In this document: in pieces, positions 53,888 to 63,281 of the stretch | Numbering within the stretch: position 1 is the first letter of the stretch | How the letters are laid out: the number at the start of each line of letters is the position of its first letter | Source of the DNA: Streptomyces sp. ERV7 | GTDB taxonomy: Bacteria; Actinomycetota; Actinomycetes; Streptomycetales; Streptomycetaceae | Length of the DNA: 64,000 nt | NCBI RefSeq assembly: GCF_001653515.1 | Contig: NZ_LYOY01000029.1 | Span: 1,054,001-1,118,000 of the forward strand | Reading direction: 5' to 3' | Program-made: the position numbers and the translations under genes | The notes under the pieces: model-generated | What the model was told of the DNA's origin: nothing | Database searches by the model: none | The model's input: the letters and a program-made list of their open reading frames with translations, nothing else

Positions 53888-54475
53888 ATGTACGAGTACG
53901 GTGCCACAAGACTGGTTCGGGCCGTTTCGGCCGCGTTCTGGGCCGGGACGCTGCTTCTGACCGGCTGCCAGCGGGCACCGGCCGCCCAGGCTCCCCCGGC
54001 CTCGCCCGCCACTCCGTCCTACGGCGCCACCTTCCTCGGGGCCGGGGACTGCGCGGCGCGCGGCCAGGCGTTCAGCGAGGTGCCCTGCACCAGTGAGCGG
54101 GCGGTGGCCCGGGTCTCGGTGCGCCGGGCGGGGACCAGGGCGGCCGGGGCGGCGGGCTGCCCGCTGACCACGGACTTCGTGCTGTACATCGGGGGCGAGG
54201 GCGCCTCCGGCTACGCCTGTATGCGCAACCTGGAGGCGCCGCACCCCGGCGACCCGGGGATGGGCGGCGGCCCCTTCACGGTGGTGGGCGACTGCGTGTA
54301 CCACGCAGGGGCGGACCAGGTGAAGGAGACGCCGTGCGACGGGTCGGGCCCCAACCCCCCTGAGTACCGGGTCACTTCCGCGGTGCCGTACCGGCTGGAC
54401 TGCCCCGCCTCCACGGCGCTGTATGTGCAGCTGCCGGGGGGTTCGGCGGGGGTCGGGTGCGCGCGGCGGCTGTGA
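53888..54475 (+). CDS. Cys-rich lipoprotein, function unknown
   Basis: This 195-aa protein has a lipoprotein signal with lipobox LLTGC at residues 24-28, so it should be anchored on the outer face of the membrane. A Pro/Ala-rich spacer follows. A domain with seven or more Cys (GAGDCAARG, VPCTSE, GCPLTT, YACMRN, GDCVYHAG, PCDGSG, LDCPAST, GCARRL) suggests several disulphides. No family was recognised. It has its own promoter gap and ends at a strong terminator. Confidence 0.75.
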   Translation: MYEYGATRLVRAVSAAFWAGTLLLTGCQRAPAAQAPPASPATPSYGATFLGAGDCAARGQAFSEVPCTSERAVARVSVRRAGTRAAGAAGCPLTTDFVLYIGGEGASGYACMRNLEAPHPGDPGMGGGPFTVVGDCVYHAGADQVKETPCDGSGPNPPEYRVTSAVPYRLDCPASTALYVQLPGGSAGVGCARRL

Positions 54476-54479
54476 ATCG

Positions 54480-54521
54480 TGTTCGTCCGCGAGCGACCAC
54501 CCACCGGCCCGCGGACGAACA
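54480..54521. terminator. Bidirectional terminator between lipoprotein and peptidase genes
   Basis: A perfect 12-bp stem (TGTTCGTCCGCG, 54480-54491, with its complement, 54510-54521) and an 18-nt loop lie between two convergent stops. Confidence 0.85.
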
Positions 54522-54532
54522 TCCGGCCGCTC

Positions 54533-55975
54533 CTACGGCCGCAGCGTCGGCTCGCGCTCGATGGACTGGCGGTCGAGGCGGGCGTCGAAGGCCGCCAGCG
54601 GCTTGGCCTTGGACGCGGTCGTCGCGGGCAGGCCCGCCCAGCGCAGGATCGCCGACGTCGCCGTCGCCTTCTCCTGGGCGGCGAGGCCCGCGACCTTCGA
54701 GCCGTGGTTGCCGCCCGCGACCGTGTACACGTACGAGTCACGCGCCCCGGAGCCCAGGCGGAAGCGCTCCGCGCCCCACGGGTCGTTCTGGCCGTACACG
54801 TACAGCATGTTCTGGGCGTGGTGGCGCACCCAGGTGTCCACGTTCACCATCGCCATGGGCTGGAAGCGCATCGGGATGGAGCGCGGGACGAAGTGGCGCG
54901 GCGGCTGGTAGCCGTAGCGGCTCAGGTCGCCGAGCCAGGGCTGCCCGATGGTGGGCGAGCCGAGCTGGGTGCCGGCCTGGTAGTAGTACGGCGTGTACGG
55001 CTCCAGGCCCTGGTCCGTGTAGAAGGAGAAGCCGGAGATCGTGTCGACCGAGTCCCAGATCGCCTGGTCGGTGGCGTGCGGCGCGTCCGCCGGGATGGTG
55101 GCGCAGTCCGCCAGCAGGCTGTACTGCCAGAACCCCCACACATAGTCGAGGACGACCGCCTCGTACGCCTTGTCGAGCGAGCCGGTCGTGATGAAGGTGT
55201 AGCCGTTGGCCTTCGCGTACTCCGCGTACTTGAGCTCCAGCGGCTTGCGGCGCACCAGCGCCTCGCGCTGCACCGCCTCCAGCTTGTCGCGGCACTCCTT
55301 GGTGCCGACGTTCTTGAAGAAGCGGTCGTACGCCGAGTCCTCGTTGTTGACGACGTCGTTGGGGGCGACATAGGCCACCACGCCGTCCATGTCCTTGGGG
55401 TAGAAGCGCTTGTAGTACGTCGCCGTCATCCCGCCCTTCGAGCCGCCGGTCGTCAGCCAGTTCTTGCCGTACACCGGCTTCAGGGCCTCGAAGATGGCGT
55501 GCTGGTCGCTGGCCGCCTGCCAGATGTCCAGCTTGCCCCAGTCCGCCGGGGCGGGCCGGGACGGGGTGAAGTAGCGGTACTCGACCGAGACCTGGTTGCC
55601 GTCCACGATCTGGGTCGGCTCACTGCGGCTCGGGTTGGTCGAGACGTTGTAGCCGCTGGTGTACATGACGGTGGGGCGGGCGGTGTCCTTGTGCAGCAGG
55701 GTGATCCGCTGCTTGAAGGTGCCGGCGGCCGGGTTGTGGTGGTCCACGGGCTGGGTGAAGTTGAGGACGAAGTACCGGTAGCCGGGGTACGGCTTCTCCT
55801 CGATGAGACTCACCCCGGGTATCGCCAGGATGCGGTCCTTGATGTCCGGCACAGCGAGGTCCGGCACGGCGAGGTCCGGCTCGGCGGCGGTGGCCGCCCC
55901 TGCCGCGGCTCCCGCCACGCTCACCGTGCCTATCAGCACGACGAGCGAAAGAAGCCATCTGAGCGTCTTGCGCAT
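54533..55975 (-). CDS. Secreted S28/S37-type serine peptidase (tripeptidyl aminopeptidase)
   Basis: This 480-aa exported protease has a signal peptide at about 1-30, followed by a short duplicated DLAVP segment coded by a 15-bp direct repeat. The alpha/beta-hydrolase core has the nucleophile elbow TTGGSKGGMTATYYKRF, FYPKDMDGVVAYVAPND, QNDPWGAERF with the likely Asp, and VAGGNHGSKVAGL with the His. It matches the PS-10 family of Streptomyces tripeptidyl aminopeptidases. GGGGAGAG lies before the ATG. Confidence 0.88.
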   Translation of the reverse strand: MRKTLRWLLSLVVLIGTVSVAGAAAGAATAAEPDLAVPDLAVPDIKDRILAIPGVSLIEEKPYPGYRYFVLNFTQPVDHHNPAAGTFKQRITLLHKDTARPTVMYTSGYNVSTNPSRSEPTQIVDGNQVSVEYRYFTPSRPAPADWGKLDIWQAASDQHAIFEALKPVYGKNWLTTGGSKGGMTATYYKRFYPKDMDGVVAYVAPNDVVNNEDSAYDRFFKNVGTKECRDKLEAVQREALVRRKPLELKYAEYAKANGYTFITTGSLDKAYEAVVLDYVWGFWQYSLLADCATIPADAPHATDQAIWDSVDTISGFSFYTDQGLEPYTPYYYQAGTQLGSPTIGQPWLGDLSRYGYQPPRHFVPRSIPMRFQPMAMVNVDTWVRHHAQNMLYVYGQNDPWGAERFRLGSGARDSYVYTVAGGNHGSKVAGLAAQEKATATSAILRWAGLPATTASKAKPLAAFDARLDRQSIEREPTLRP

Positions 55976-56103
55976 GCACTCTCCCCTGGGGTCACGACGT
56001 GACGCGATCGTCGTGAACCTAGCGGGGGCAACACCTGTGCGACCAGACCCAGTTGAATCACCGGGCACTATGGCAGCGTTGTCATCCTTTGTTCAGGGCC
56101 GTC

Positions 56104-56496
56104 TCAGCACAGGATCCAGCCCGTCGAGCCGCCGCTGCCCGCCACCGAGCCCGAGGCCCGTACACAGCGGTTGATCGCGTGCACCGAGACCGGGCCCGCC
56201 TGCCGGGTGAACCGGCCGCTGTCCGAGACCGGGCCGCCGCCGCGTGCCTGGATGGTCACCGACATCTGGCGCCGGGCACCGGGCGACTTGGCGATCGCGA
56301 CCGCGCACGCGTAGCCGTGCGTCTTGTAGACGCGCAGCTCGCCGGTGGCGAACCGGACCGTCTTGACCTGCCGTCCGCCGCACGAGGCCGCCGCGTCGGC
56401 GCTTCCCGCGCCCGGCCCGAGCACGGCCAGGGCAGCCGTCGCCACAAGGACGGCCAGACCCGGTCCGACCTGCGGCGGGTTCGCGGTGCGGGACAC
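56104..56496 (-). CDS. Small secreted protein
   Basis: This 130-aa protein has a signal peptide (VGPGLAVLVATAALAVLGPG, cleavage after ADA) and a compact domain with four Cys (ASCGGRQ, YACAVAI, INRCVRA, WILC at the end). It is unknown but typical of small Streptomyces exoproteins. It starts at a GTG 7 bp after the serine hydrolase gene, so the two are likely co-transcribed. Confidence 0.7.
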   Translation of the reverse strand: MSRTANPPQVGPGLAVLVATAALAVLGPGAGSADAAASCGGRQVKTVRFATGELRVYKTHGYACAVAIAKSPGARRQMSVTIQARGGGPVSDSGRFTRQAGPVSVHAINRCVRASGSVAGSGGSTGWILC

Positions 56497-56503
56497 GGAC
56501 GCG

Positions 56504-57496
56504 TCAGCGGCTCGGGACCACCGAGACGAGGTCGCGTCCCGCGGGGGCCTCGGGCACCGGCGGGATGGCCTCGCTGGCCACCGTCGGCCGCTGCCACTTC
56601 GGCGGGTGCCAGGGCTTGCCGCCCTCGGCCGGGCGGCCGAGGTTCGCGTGGACCGCGCGGGCGACGGCCTCGATGGTGTTGACGCCCTGGTCCATCGAGC
56701 TGTTGTCCTCGGTGAGGACGGCCAGGGCGTAGTCGTGGCCGCCGTCCGTGAAGGCGCCGATGCTGTGCACCCGCCAGCCGTGCGTGGCGCGCGGCAGCCA
56801 GCCGTTCTTGACGTGCACGGTCGTACCGCCCTGGACGCCCGCGGGCGTGCCCCAGCGCTGGCTGGCGATGACGCGGTTCATCAGGCCCAGCTCGTACTCG
56901 CGGGCGTCGTCGCTGAGCACCGAGTTGCGGGAGGTCAGCAGCGCGAGCAGCTTGGCCTGGTCGCGGGCGGTGATGCGGGTCAGGCCCCAGTAGCCGTCGG
57001 CGCCCGGCGTCGTCTGGGTCATCCCGGCGGCCTTGAGGAAGCCGGACACCTTGGAGGTGCCGAGCTGCTTCCACAGCGCCGACGTCGACTCGTTGTGCGA
57101 CTCGGTGATCATCCTGGTGGCCAGGGCGCGCTCGTTGGAGGTGAGCGAGCGGTGCTGCTTGCCCGCGTCCCACAGCAGCGTCGCGAGCACGGTGGCCTTG
57201 ACCACGCTCGCGGAGTCGAAGGTGTCGGTCGCCCGCAGCTCGCACTTGGTGCCGGTGGAGCGGTCGTACAGCGCCACGGCCGTCAGCGACGAACGGCCGC
57301 TGAGCGCGGAGGTGATGTCCTTGGACAGCTTGGCCGCGAGACCGGCCTTGGCGGAGGTGCAGCTCACCGTCGTCGCGGCGGCGGCCGGCGCCGCACCCGC
57401 GGCCACCGGCGCGAGCACGCCCGCGGCGACCGCCACGGAGAGCGCGCCGCGGCGGGCGCGGCGGGATATCCGGGCTGTGCGGAGTTGTCTGGGCAA
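56504..57496 (-). CDS. Secreted serine hydrolase, class A beta-lactamase fold
   Basis: This 330-aa exported protein has a signal peptide at 1-41. A beta-lactamase/transpeptidase-fold domain follows, with the active-site SxxK in FDSASVVKATVLATLLWD, an SHN-like SESHNESTSALWKQLG, and a KxG-like HVKNGWLPRATHGW in place of KTG. It may be a carboxypeptidase-like or lactamase-like enzyme. The start is a TTG at 57496. The 175-bp gap to the ThDP gene contains CTCTGTCAC twice near 57600. Confidence 0.8.
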   Translation of the reverse strand: MPRQLRTARISRRARRGALSVAVAAGVLAPVAAGAAPAAAATTVSCTSAKAGLAAKLSKDITSALSGRSSLTAVALYDRSTGTKCELRATDTFDSASVVKATVLATLLWDAGKQHRSLTSNERALATRMITESHNESTSALWKQLGTSKVSGFLKAAGMTQTTPGADGYWGLTRITARDQAKLLALLTSRNSVLSDDAREYELGLMNRVIASQRWGTPAGVQGGTTVHVKNGWLPRATHGWRVHSIGAFTDGGHDYALAVLTEDNSSMDQGVNTIEAVARAVHANLGRPAEGGKPWHPPKWQRPTVASEAIPPVPEAPAGRDLVSVVPSR

Positions 57497-57671
57497 AGCG
57501 TCCCCGTCCCCTGTAAGTCGTGAGGTGGGCGCACCACCGTGGCGCGCCCACCTGAGATGACTCGTCGAGGACGGGAAAGTTGTGCCTCGAAATCGTTGAA
57601 CTCTGTCACAGCTCTGTCACTGGCGGACACCTACCGACCGATACCGGACGGTTACGGGCCAGATACGGGCA

Positions 57672-59357
57672 TCACAGATGAGTCGGGGCGAACATCTTCA
57701 GCACGGCCGGCAGCACCAGCACCGAGGGGCCGGGGGTGGCCAGGGCCTTGGCGAGGTCGGCGGCGAGGCTCTCCGGGGTGGTGCGGGCGGCCGGTACGCC
57801 GAAGGACTCGGCAAGGGCGGTGAAGTCGGGCCGGGCCAGCTCGGTGCCGGTGGCGCGGCCGAAGGCGTCGGTCATGTACTCGCGCAGGATGCCGTAGCCG
57901 CCGTCGTCCACGATCAGCCAGGTGACGTCCAGATCGTGCTGGCGGGCGGTGGCGAGTTCGGCGATCGAGTACATGGCGCCGCCGTCGCCGGAGACGGCGA
58001 GGACGGGGGTGCCGGGCTCGGCGACGGCCGCGCCGAGGGCGGCCGGGAAGGCGTAGCCGAGGCCGCCGGCGCCCTGGGCGGAGTGCATGGTGTTGGGGTG
58101 CCCGGCGTCGAAGGCCGACCAGGCCCAGTAACCGAGGACCGTCATGTCCCAGAAGGACGGGGAGCGGGGCGGCAGCGCCGAGCGGATCGAGGCCAGGAGC
58201 GACTGCTCAAGGTCCAGGTCCTGGCCGGCGAGGCGGGCCTGGACCTCGGCGAGGACCATCTGCACCCGGGCCGGGGCGTACGGGTCCTGGCGCTCGCCGA
58301 CGGTCTCCAGAAGGGCCTGGAGGGCGAGCCGGGCGTCGGCGTGGATGCCGAGGGCGGTGTGGTTGGACTCCAGCTTGCCGAGGTCGGCCTCGATCTGGAT
58401 CACCCGGCCGCCGGGGAAGAAGGTGTGGTAGTTCGAGGACAGCTCACCCAGGCCCGACCCGACGACGAGGAGGACGTCGGCGTCCTCCAGGAAGTCGGTC
58501 ATGTGCCGGTCCTCCAGCCAGGACTGGAGGGAGAGCGGATGGTTCCAGGGGAAGGCGCCCTTGCCGCCGAAGGTGGTGACGACGGGGGCGTTCAGGCGCT
58601 CGGCGAGCTGCCGGAGCTTGCCGGAGGCGTCGGACCGTACGACACCGCCGCCCGCGATGATCACGGGACGGGCGGCGTTCTCCAGCCAGTGGGCCGCGAG
58701 GGCGGTCAGCTCGGGGCGCGGCGCGAGCTCGTGCGGGGTCGCGTCCACGCCCGTGACCTGCGGGATCACGGTCTCGGCGCGGAGCACGTCCTCGGGGATC
58801 TCCACCCAGACCGGGCCGTGCGGGACGGTCAGCGCGGACTCCCAGGCGGCGGCGATCGCCGACGGGATCTGGGACTGGGTACGAGCGGGGTGCACCGACT
58901 TCACGACGTCGCGGAAGGACGCCGCCTGGTCGCGCAGCTCGTGCAGATGGCCCTGCCGGCCGCCGCCCAGACCCGCCACCGGGACCTGGGAGGAGATGGC
59001 CACGACCGGGGCGGAGGCGGCGGCCGCCTCCTGGAGGGCGGCCAGCGAGGTGAGCGCGCCGGGCCCGGTGGAGAGCAGCAGCGGGGCCGCCTCGCCGGTG
59101 ATCCGCCCGTAGGCGTCGGCGGCGAAGCCCGCGTTGTTCTCCATCCGCAGCCCGACGAAGGTCAGGTCGGAGCGGCGCAGGGCGTCGAAGACGCCGAGCG
59201 CGTGCTGGCCGGGCAACCCGAAGACGGTGGTGGCGCCGAGTCCCTGGAGGGTCTCGACGACGAGGTCGCCGCCGATGCGGCCGGGCGGCGGATCGAGGGC
59301 CGCCTGCGTCTGGCGTGGCGTGGGTCGAAGCACCAAGTCGTGGTGGTCGTGGGTCAC
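57672..59357 (-). CDS. Thiamine-diphosphate-dependent enzyme (acetolactate-synthase-like)
   Basis: This 561-aa protein has all three domains of the AHAS/POX family: Pyr with TTVFGLPGQHALGVFDAL and the conserved Glu in LRMENNAGFAADAYGR; a central domain with PVIIAGGGVVRSDASG; and PP with SGDGGAMYSIAELATARQHD. It has no FAD-specific marker I can be sure of. It starts at a GTG 73 bp after the agmatinase stop, past a hairpin. Its neighbours suggest a role in guanidino or amino-acid catabolism rather than valine synthesis. Confidence 0.85.
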   Translation of the reverse strand: MTHDHHDLVLRPTPRQTQAALDPPPGRIGGDLVVETLQGLGATTVFGLPGQHALGVFDALRRSDLTFVGLRMENNAGFAADAYGRITGEAAPLLLSTGPGALTSLAALQEAAAASAPVVAISSQVPVAGLGGGRQGHLHELRDQAASFRDVVKSVHPARTQSQIPSAIAAAWESALTVPHGPVWVEIPEDVLRAETVIPQVTGVDATPHELAPRPELTALAAHWLENAARPVIIAGGGVVRSDASGKLRQLAERLNAPVVTTFGGKGAFPWNHPLSLQSWLEDRHMTDFLEDADVLLVVGSGLGELSSNYHTFFPGGRVIQIEADLGKLESNHTALGIHADARLALQALLETVGERQDPYAPARVQMVLAEVQARLAGQDLDLEQSLLASIRSALPPRSPSFWDMTVLGYWAWSAFDAGHPNTMHSAQGAGGLGYAFPAALGAAVAEPGTPVLAVSGDGGAMYSIAELATARQHDLDVTWLIVDDGGYGILREYMTDAFGRATGTELARPDFTALAESFGVPAARTTPESLAADLAKALATPGPSVLVLPAVLKMFAPTHL

Positions 59358-59384
59358 TTCGCGTCCTCTCCCCGGAGCCGGGCC

Positions 59385-59422
59385 TGCCGCCGGGCAGCCG
59401 AAACGTCAGCCGCCCGGCGGCA
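59385..59422 (-). terminator. Intercistronic hairpin between agmatinase-like and ThDP genes
   Basis: A perfect 11-bp stem (TGCCGCCGGGC, 59385-59395, with GCCCGGCGGCA, 59412-59422) and a 16-nt loop lie in the 73-bp spacer. It may terminate or attenuate read-through from the upstream agmatinase gene. Confidence 0.65.
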
Positions 59423-59430
59423 GGTGAAGG

Positions 59431-60420
59431 TCACTTCCCGGTCTGCCCCGTGCCTTCGGCGCGGCTCGCGGCGATCTGGCGGCTCATGATCGTGGTCAGC
59501 TCGTACGCGGTGTGCGAGGCCGCGACCGAGGTGATCTCGGCGTGATCGTACGCCGGGGCGACCTCGACGACGTCGGCCGAGACCAGGTTGCAGGAGGCCA
59601 GGCCGCGCAGGATCTCCAGGAGCTCGCGGGAGGTCATGCCGCCCGCCTCCGGGGTGCCGGTGCCGGGGGCGTGCGCCGGGTCGAGGCAGTCGATGTCGAT
59701 CGAGATGTACAGCGGGCGGTCGCCGATGCGCTGGCGCAGCTGGTCGGCGACCTCGTCGGCGCCGCGGCGGTAGACGTCGGCCGAGGTGACGATGCCGAAG
59801 CCCATCTTCTCGTCGTCGGTCAGGTCCTGCTTGCCGTAGAGCGGGCCGCGGGTGCCGACGTGGGAGAGCGCCTCGGTGTCGAGGATGCCCTCCTCGACCG
59901 CGCGGCGGAACGGGGTGCCGTGGGTGTACTCGGCGCCGAAGTAGGTGTCCCAGGTGTCCAGGTGCGCGTCGAAGTGGAGCAGCGCGACCGGGCCGTGCTT
60001 CTTGGCGACCGAGCGCAGCAGCGGCAGCGCGATGGTGTGGTCGCCGCCGAGCGTCATCAGCCGGGCGCCGGTGCCGAGCAGGTCGTCGGCGGCGGCCTCG
60101 ATGGTGTCCACGGCCTCGTTGATGTTGAACGGGTTGGCCGCGATGTCACCGGCGTCGGCGACCTGGGCGAGCGCGAACGGCGAGGCGTCCTGTGCCGGGT
60201 TGTACGGGCGCAGCAGCCGGGAGGCCTCGCGGATGGCGTTGCCGCCGAAGCGGGCGCCCGGGCGGTAGGAGACACCGCTGTCGAAGGGCACACCGACCAC
60301 GGCGACATCGGCGGTGCCGACCTCGTCGAGGCGGGGCAGCCGGGCGAAGGTCGCGGGGCCGGCGTACCGCGGGATGCGGGACGAGTCGATCGGACCGCGC
60401 GGCGTTTCGTTGCTGCTCAT
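59431..60420 (-). CDS. speB: Agmatinase/guanidinobutyrase family ureohydrolase
   Basis: This 329-aa Mn-dependent ureohydrolase has the metal ligands in [26 protein letters not shown] and [20 protein letters not shown], the three ureohydrolase signatures. It would release urea from agmatine, guanidinobutyrate or a related compound. The gene is divergent from a PucR regulator across 140-160 bp and upstream of the ThDP gene, which supports a catabolic role. The exact substrate is not fixed by sequence. Confidence 0.92.
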   Translation of the reverse strand: MSSNETPRGPIDSSRIPRYAGPATFARLPRLDEVGTADVAVVGVPFDSGVSYRPGARFGGNAIREASRLLRPYNPAQDASPFALAQVADAGDIAANPFNINEAVDTIEAAADDLLGTGARLMTLGGDHTIALPLLRSVAKKHGPVALLHFDAHLDTWDTYFGAEYTHGTPFRRAVEEGILDTEALSHVGTRGPLYGKQDLTDDEKMGFGIVTSADVYRRGADEVADQLRQRIGDRPLYISIDIDCLDPAHAPGTGTPEAGGMTSRELLEILRGLASCNLVSADVVEVAPAYDHAEITSVAASHTAYELTTIMSRQIAASRAEGTGQTGK

Positions 60421-60576
60421 GTCGGAGTGCCCTTCGTGATCGGCCTGCGTACGGGCCCGACGGCCCGTGGTTCCTCCGGGCCGGTGCGGCCCACGCTCGC
60501 CACCCTAGGTGGCCGTCCAGCGATACTGAAGTGTACGTTTCCTCCACTTACGGCCCCTCTGATGTACGGAGTGCCC

Positions 60577-62046
60577 ATGCCTGCCGAGCCCGCGGCGGCC
60601 CCGCCCACCACTCCCGTCCCGCTCTCCGCCCTCCTTGCCCGCGCGGACCTGGGCCTGCGGCACATCGCCGGGCCGCCGGAGGCCGCCGTGCACGGGGTGC
60701 ACGCCTCGGAGATGGCCGACCCGTATCCGTATCTGCTCGGCGGCGAGCTGCTGCTGACGGCGGGCGTGCAGCTCACCGACCCCGGGCGGTACGCGGCACG
60801 GGTCGCCGAGGCCGGGGCGGCCGCGCTGGGCTTCGGGCTCGCGCCGGTGTACGACACCGTCCCGGCCGGGCTGGTCGCCGCCTGCGAGCGGCACGGGCTG
60901 CCGCTGGTGGAGGTGCCGCCGCCGACCACGTTCACGGCGATCGCCCGCGCGGTGTGGGGCCTGCTGACCGAGGCCCGCCACCACGAGCTGCGCCGGGTCT
61001 CCCGGGCCCAACAGGCCCTCGCCTCGGCCGCCGCCCACCCCGACCCCGTTCCGGCGGTGCTGCACCAGCTGGCGACACGCCTGGGCGGCTGGGCGGCGCT
61101 GCTCGACCCGGAGGGGGCGGTGGTGCGCTCGGCGGGCCCCGAGCCGTCCGAGCGGGCGCGGGCGGCCCTGCGGCATCTGGCGGCGGTCGTCTCCCCGGGG
61201 GCCGGCCCCGAGCCGGCGCGGCCCGGAGCCCCGGCCGCTCCCCCCACGTCCGCGAGCGACACCTCGGGCGGCGCGCAGCTCGCCGCGTACGCCCTGGCCG
61301 GGGCGCGGGGCCTCGCGCTCGGGACCGTCACCGAGCGGCGCGAGGGCGGCGACCACACCATCGCCGGGGCCGCCTCCGTGCTGCTGTCGCTGCTCACCGC
61401 CGAACGGCCGGGCGCGGGCCAGACGGCCCGGTCGGCCGCCCTGGTGCGGCTGCTGCTGGGAGCGGCCCCGGCCGAGGTCGCGCCGCTGCTCGGCGAGGCG
61501 CCGTGGACCGTCGTCCACGCGCGCGGCGAGGGCGCGCCGCCCGACCTCGGCAGCCCGCTGGTAGAGGCGGGCGACGGCCACGCGCGCGTGCTCGTCCCGG
61601 GCGGGCAGGAGGTGGGCCCGCGCCCCGGCTGGACGCTGGGGGCGAGCGCGCCCGTCGGGGCCGGGGAGCTGGCCGCCGCCGACGCCCAGGCGGCCCGGGC
61701 CCTGCGCCGGGCCGAGGCCACCCGCTCGCCGCTGGTGCGCCACCGCACCGGCGGCTACGCCGCGCTGGTGGACCCGGCGGAGGCCGCCGCGTACGCCCGC
61801 GACCTGCTCGCCCCGCTCGCCGAGCCGCTGCTCACGACCCTGCGCACCTGGCTCTCGCTGCACGGCAGCTGGGACCGCACGGCGGTGGCCCTGGGCGTGC
61901 ACCGCAACACCGTCCGCCAGCGCCTGGCCCGCTGCGCGGCGCTGCTGGACGCGGACCTGGACGACATGGACGTCCGCACCGAGCTGTGGCTCGCGCTCCG
62001 GAGTGCGCCGGGAAGTGCTGAGGCTCACTCTGGACAGTGCGAGTGA
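60577..62046 (+). CDS. PucR-family transcriptional regulator
   Basis: This 489-aa regulator has an N-terminal PucR domain (LSALLARADLGLRHIAGPPE, then LLGGELLLTAGV), a low-complexity middle and the C-terminal HTH_30 (LHGSWDRTAVALGVHRNTVR, then ARCAALLDADLDDMDVRTEL). The family activates purine, allantoin or amine catabolism genes. It is divergent from the agmatinase gene. AAGTG and CACTT flank the spacer near 60530-60550. The ATG at 60577 has GGAG; an ATG at 60562 is an alternative. Confidence 0.88.
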   Translation: MPAEPAAAPPTTPVPLSALLARADLGLRHIAGPPEAAVHGVHASEMADPYPYLLGGELLLTAGVQLTDPGRYAARVAEAGAAALGFGLAPVYDTVPAGLVAACERHGLPLVEVPPPTTFTAIARAVWGLLTEARHHELRRVSRAQQALASAAAHPDPVPAVLHQLATRLGGWAALLDPEGAVVRSAGPEPSERARAALRHLAAVVSPGAGPEPARPGAPAAPPTSASDTSGGAQLAAYALAGARGLALGTVTERREGGDHTIAGAASVLLSLLTAERPGAGQTARSAALVRLLLGAAPAEVAPLLGEAPWTVVHARGEGAPPDLGSPLVEAGDGHARVLVPGGQEVGPRPGWTLGASAPVGAGELAAADAQAARALRRAEATRSPLVRHRTGGYAALVDPAEAAAYARDLLAPLAEPLLTTLRTWLSLHGSWDRTAVALGVHRNTVRQRLARCAALLDADLDDMDVRTELWLALRSAPGSAEAHSGQCE

Positions 62047-62077
62047 CCGCCGGGTAACTTCGTATTTCAATCTCTGA

Positions 62078-62090
62078 GCAAGCGCTTAGC
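62078..62090. promoter_or_regulatory. Operator-like site upstream of the acyl-CoA dehydrogenase gene
   Basis: GCAAGCGCTTAGC (62078-62090) with palindromic core AAGCGCTT (62080-62087) lies 35 bp before the acyl-CoA dehydrogenase start. The same core occurs in the LacI region at 49440, but here the context (fatty-acid gene) suggests a TetR-type regulator site. Confidence 0.45.
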
Positions 62091-62123
62091 CAAGCCGCCG
62101 CCACCGTCAGAAGGAGAGCGTCC

Positions 62124-63281
62124 GTGCGCCGCACCGTATTCAACGAGGACCACGAGGCGTTCCGGGAGACCATCCGGGCCTTCATCGAGGCCGAGGTCGT
62201 CCCCGTCTACGACGAGTGGTTCGCCGCCGGCCAGGCGCCGCGCGACTTCTACTACAAGCTCGCCGAGCTGGGCGTCTTCGGCATCCGCGTCGACGAGGAG
62301 TTCGGCGGCGCCGGCATCGAGTCGTACAAGTTCGAAGCCGTCATGTACGAGGAGACGGCCCGCGCGGGCGTGCAGTTCGGCGGCTCCGGTGTGCACGTGC
62401 TGCTCGGCCTGCCGTACATCAAGATGCTCGCCTCCGACGAGCAGAAGAAGCGCTTCCTGCCGAAGTTCGTCTCCGGCGAGGAGATGTGGGCGCTCGCGAT
62501 GACCGAGCCGGGCACCGGGTCCGACCTCGCGGGCATGAAGACCACCGCGAAGCTCTCCGAGGACGGCACGCACTACGTCCTCAACGGCGCCAAGACCTTC
62601 ATCACCGGCGGCGTCCACGCCGACAAGGTGATCGTCTGCGCCCGCACCGCCGCGCCCACCGCCGAGGACCGCCGCCACGGCATCTCGCTGTTCGCCGTGG
62701 ACACCAAGTCCGAGGGCTACTCCATCGGCCGCAAGCTCGACAAGCTCGGCCTGAAGACCTCCGACACCGCCGAGCTGGCGTTCGTCGACGTGAAGGTCCC
62801 GGTCGAGGACCTCCTCGGCGAGGAGAACAAGGGCTTCTACTACCTCGGCCACAACCTCGCCTCCGAGCGCTGGGGCATCGCCTTCGGCGCCTACGCGCAG
62901 GCCAAGGCCGCCGTCCGGTTCGCCAAGGAGTACGTCCAGGAGCGCACCGTCTTCGGCAAGCCGGTCTCGCACTTCCAGAACACCAAGTTCGAGCTGGCCG
63001 CCTGCCAGGCCGAGGTGGACGCCGCCGAGGCGGTCGCCGACCGCGCCCTGGAGGCCCTGGACGCGGGCGAGCTGACCCCGGCCGAGGCCGCCTCCGCCAA
63101 GCTGTTCTGCACCGAGGTCGCCCACCGCGTCATCGACAAGTGCCTCCAGCTGCACGGTGGTTACGGCTTCATGAACGAGTACCCGATCGCCCGTCTGTAC
63201 GCCGACAACCGCGTCAACCGGATCTACGGCGGCACCAGCGAGATCATGAAGACGATCATCGCCAAGGACATGGGTCTGTGA
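62124..63281 (+). CDS. Acyl-CoA dehydrogenase
   Basis: This 385-aa flavoenzyme introduces the alpha,beta double bond in acyl-CoA. It has WALAMTEPGTGSDLAGMKTT (FAD/substrate loop), YVLNGAKTFITGG, KLGLKTSDTAELAFVDVKVP, and the C-terminal LHGGYGFMNEYPIARLYAD, then RIYGGTSEIMKTI, where the catalytic base Glu is expected. The GTG at 62124 has AGAAGGAG upstream. The thioesterase gene follows with a GTGA overlap, so both are in one fatty-acid unit. Confidence 0.93.
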   Translation: MRRTVFNEDHEAFRETIRAFIEAEVVPVYDEWFAAGQAPRDFYYKLAELGVFGIRVDEEFGGAGIESYKFEAVMYEETARAGVQFGGSGVHVLLGLPYIKMLASDEQKKRFLPKFVSGEEMWALAMTEPGTGSDLAGMKTTAKLSEDGTHYVLNGAKTFITGGVHADKVIVCARTAAPTAEDRRHGISLFAVDTKSEGYSIGRKLDKLGLKTSDTAELAFVDVKVPVEDLLGEENKGFYYLGHNLASERWGIAFGAYAQAKAAVRFAKEYVQERTVFGKPVSHFQNTKFELAACQAEVDAAEAVADRALEALDAGELTPAEAASAKLFCTEVAHRVIDKCLQLHGGYGFMNEYPIARLYADNRVNRIYGGTSEIMKTIIAKDMGL

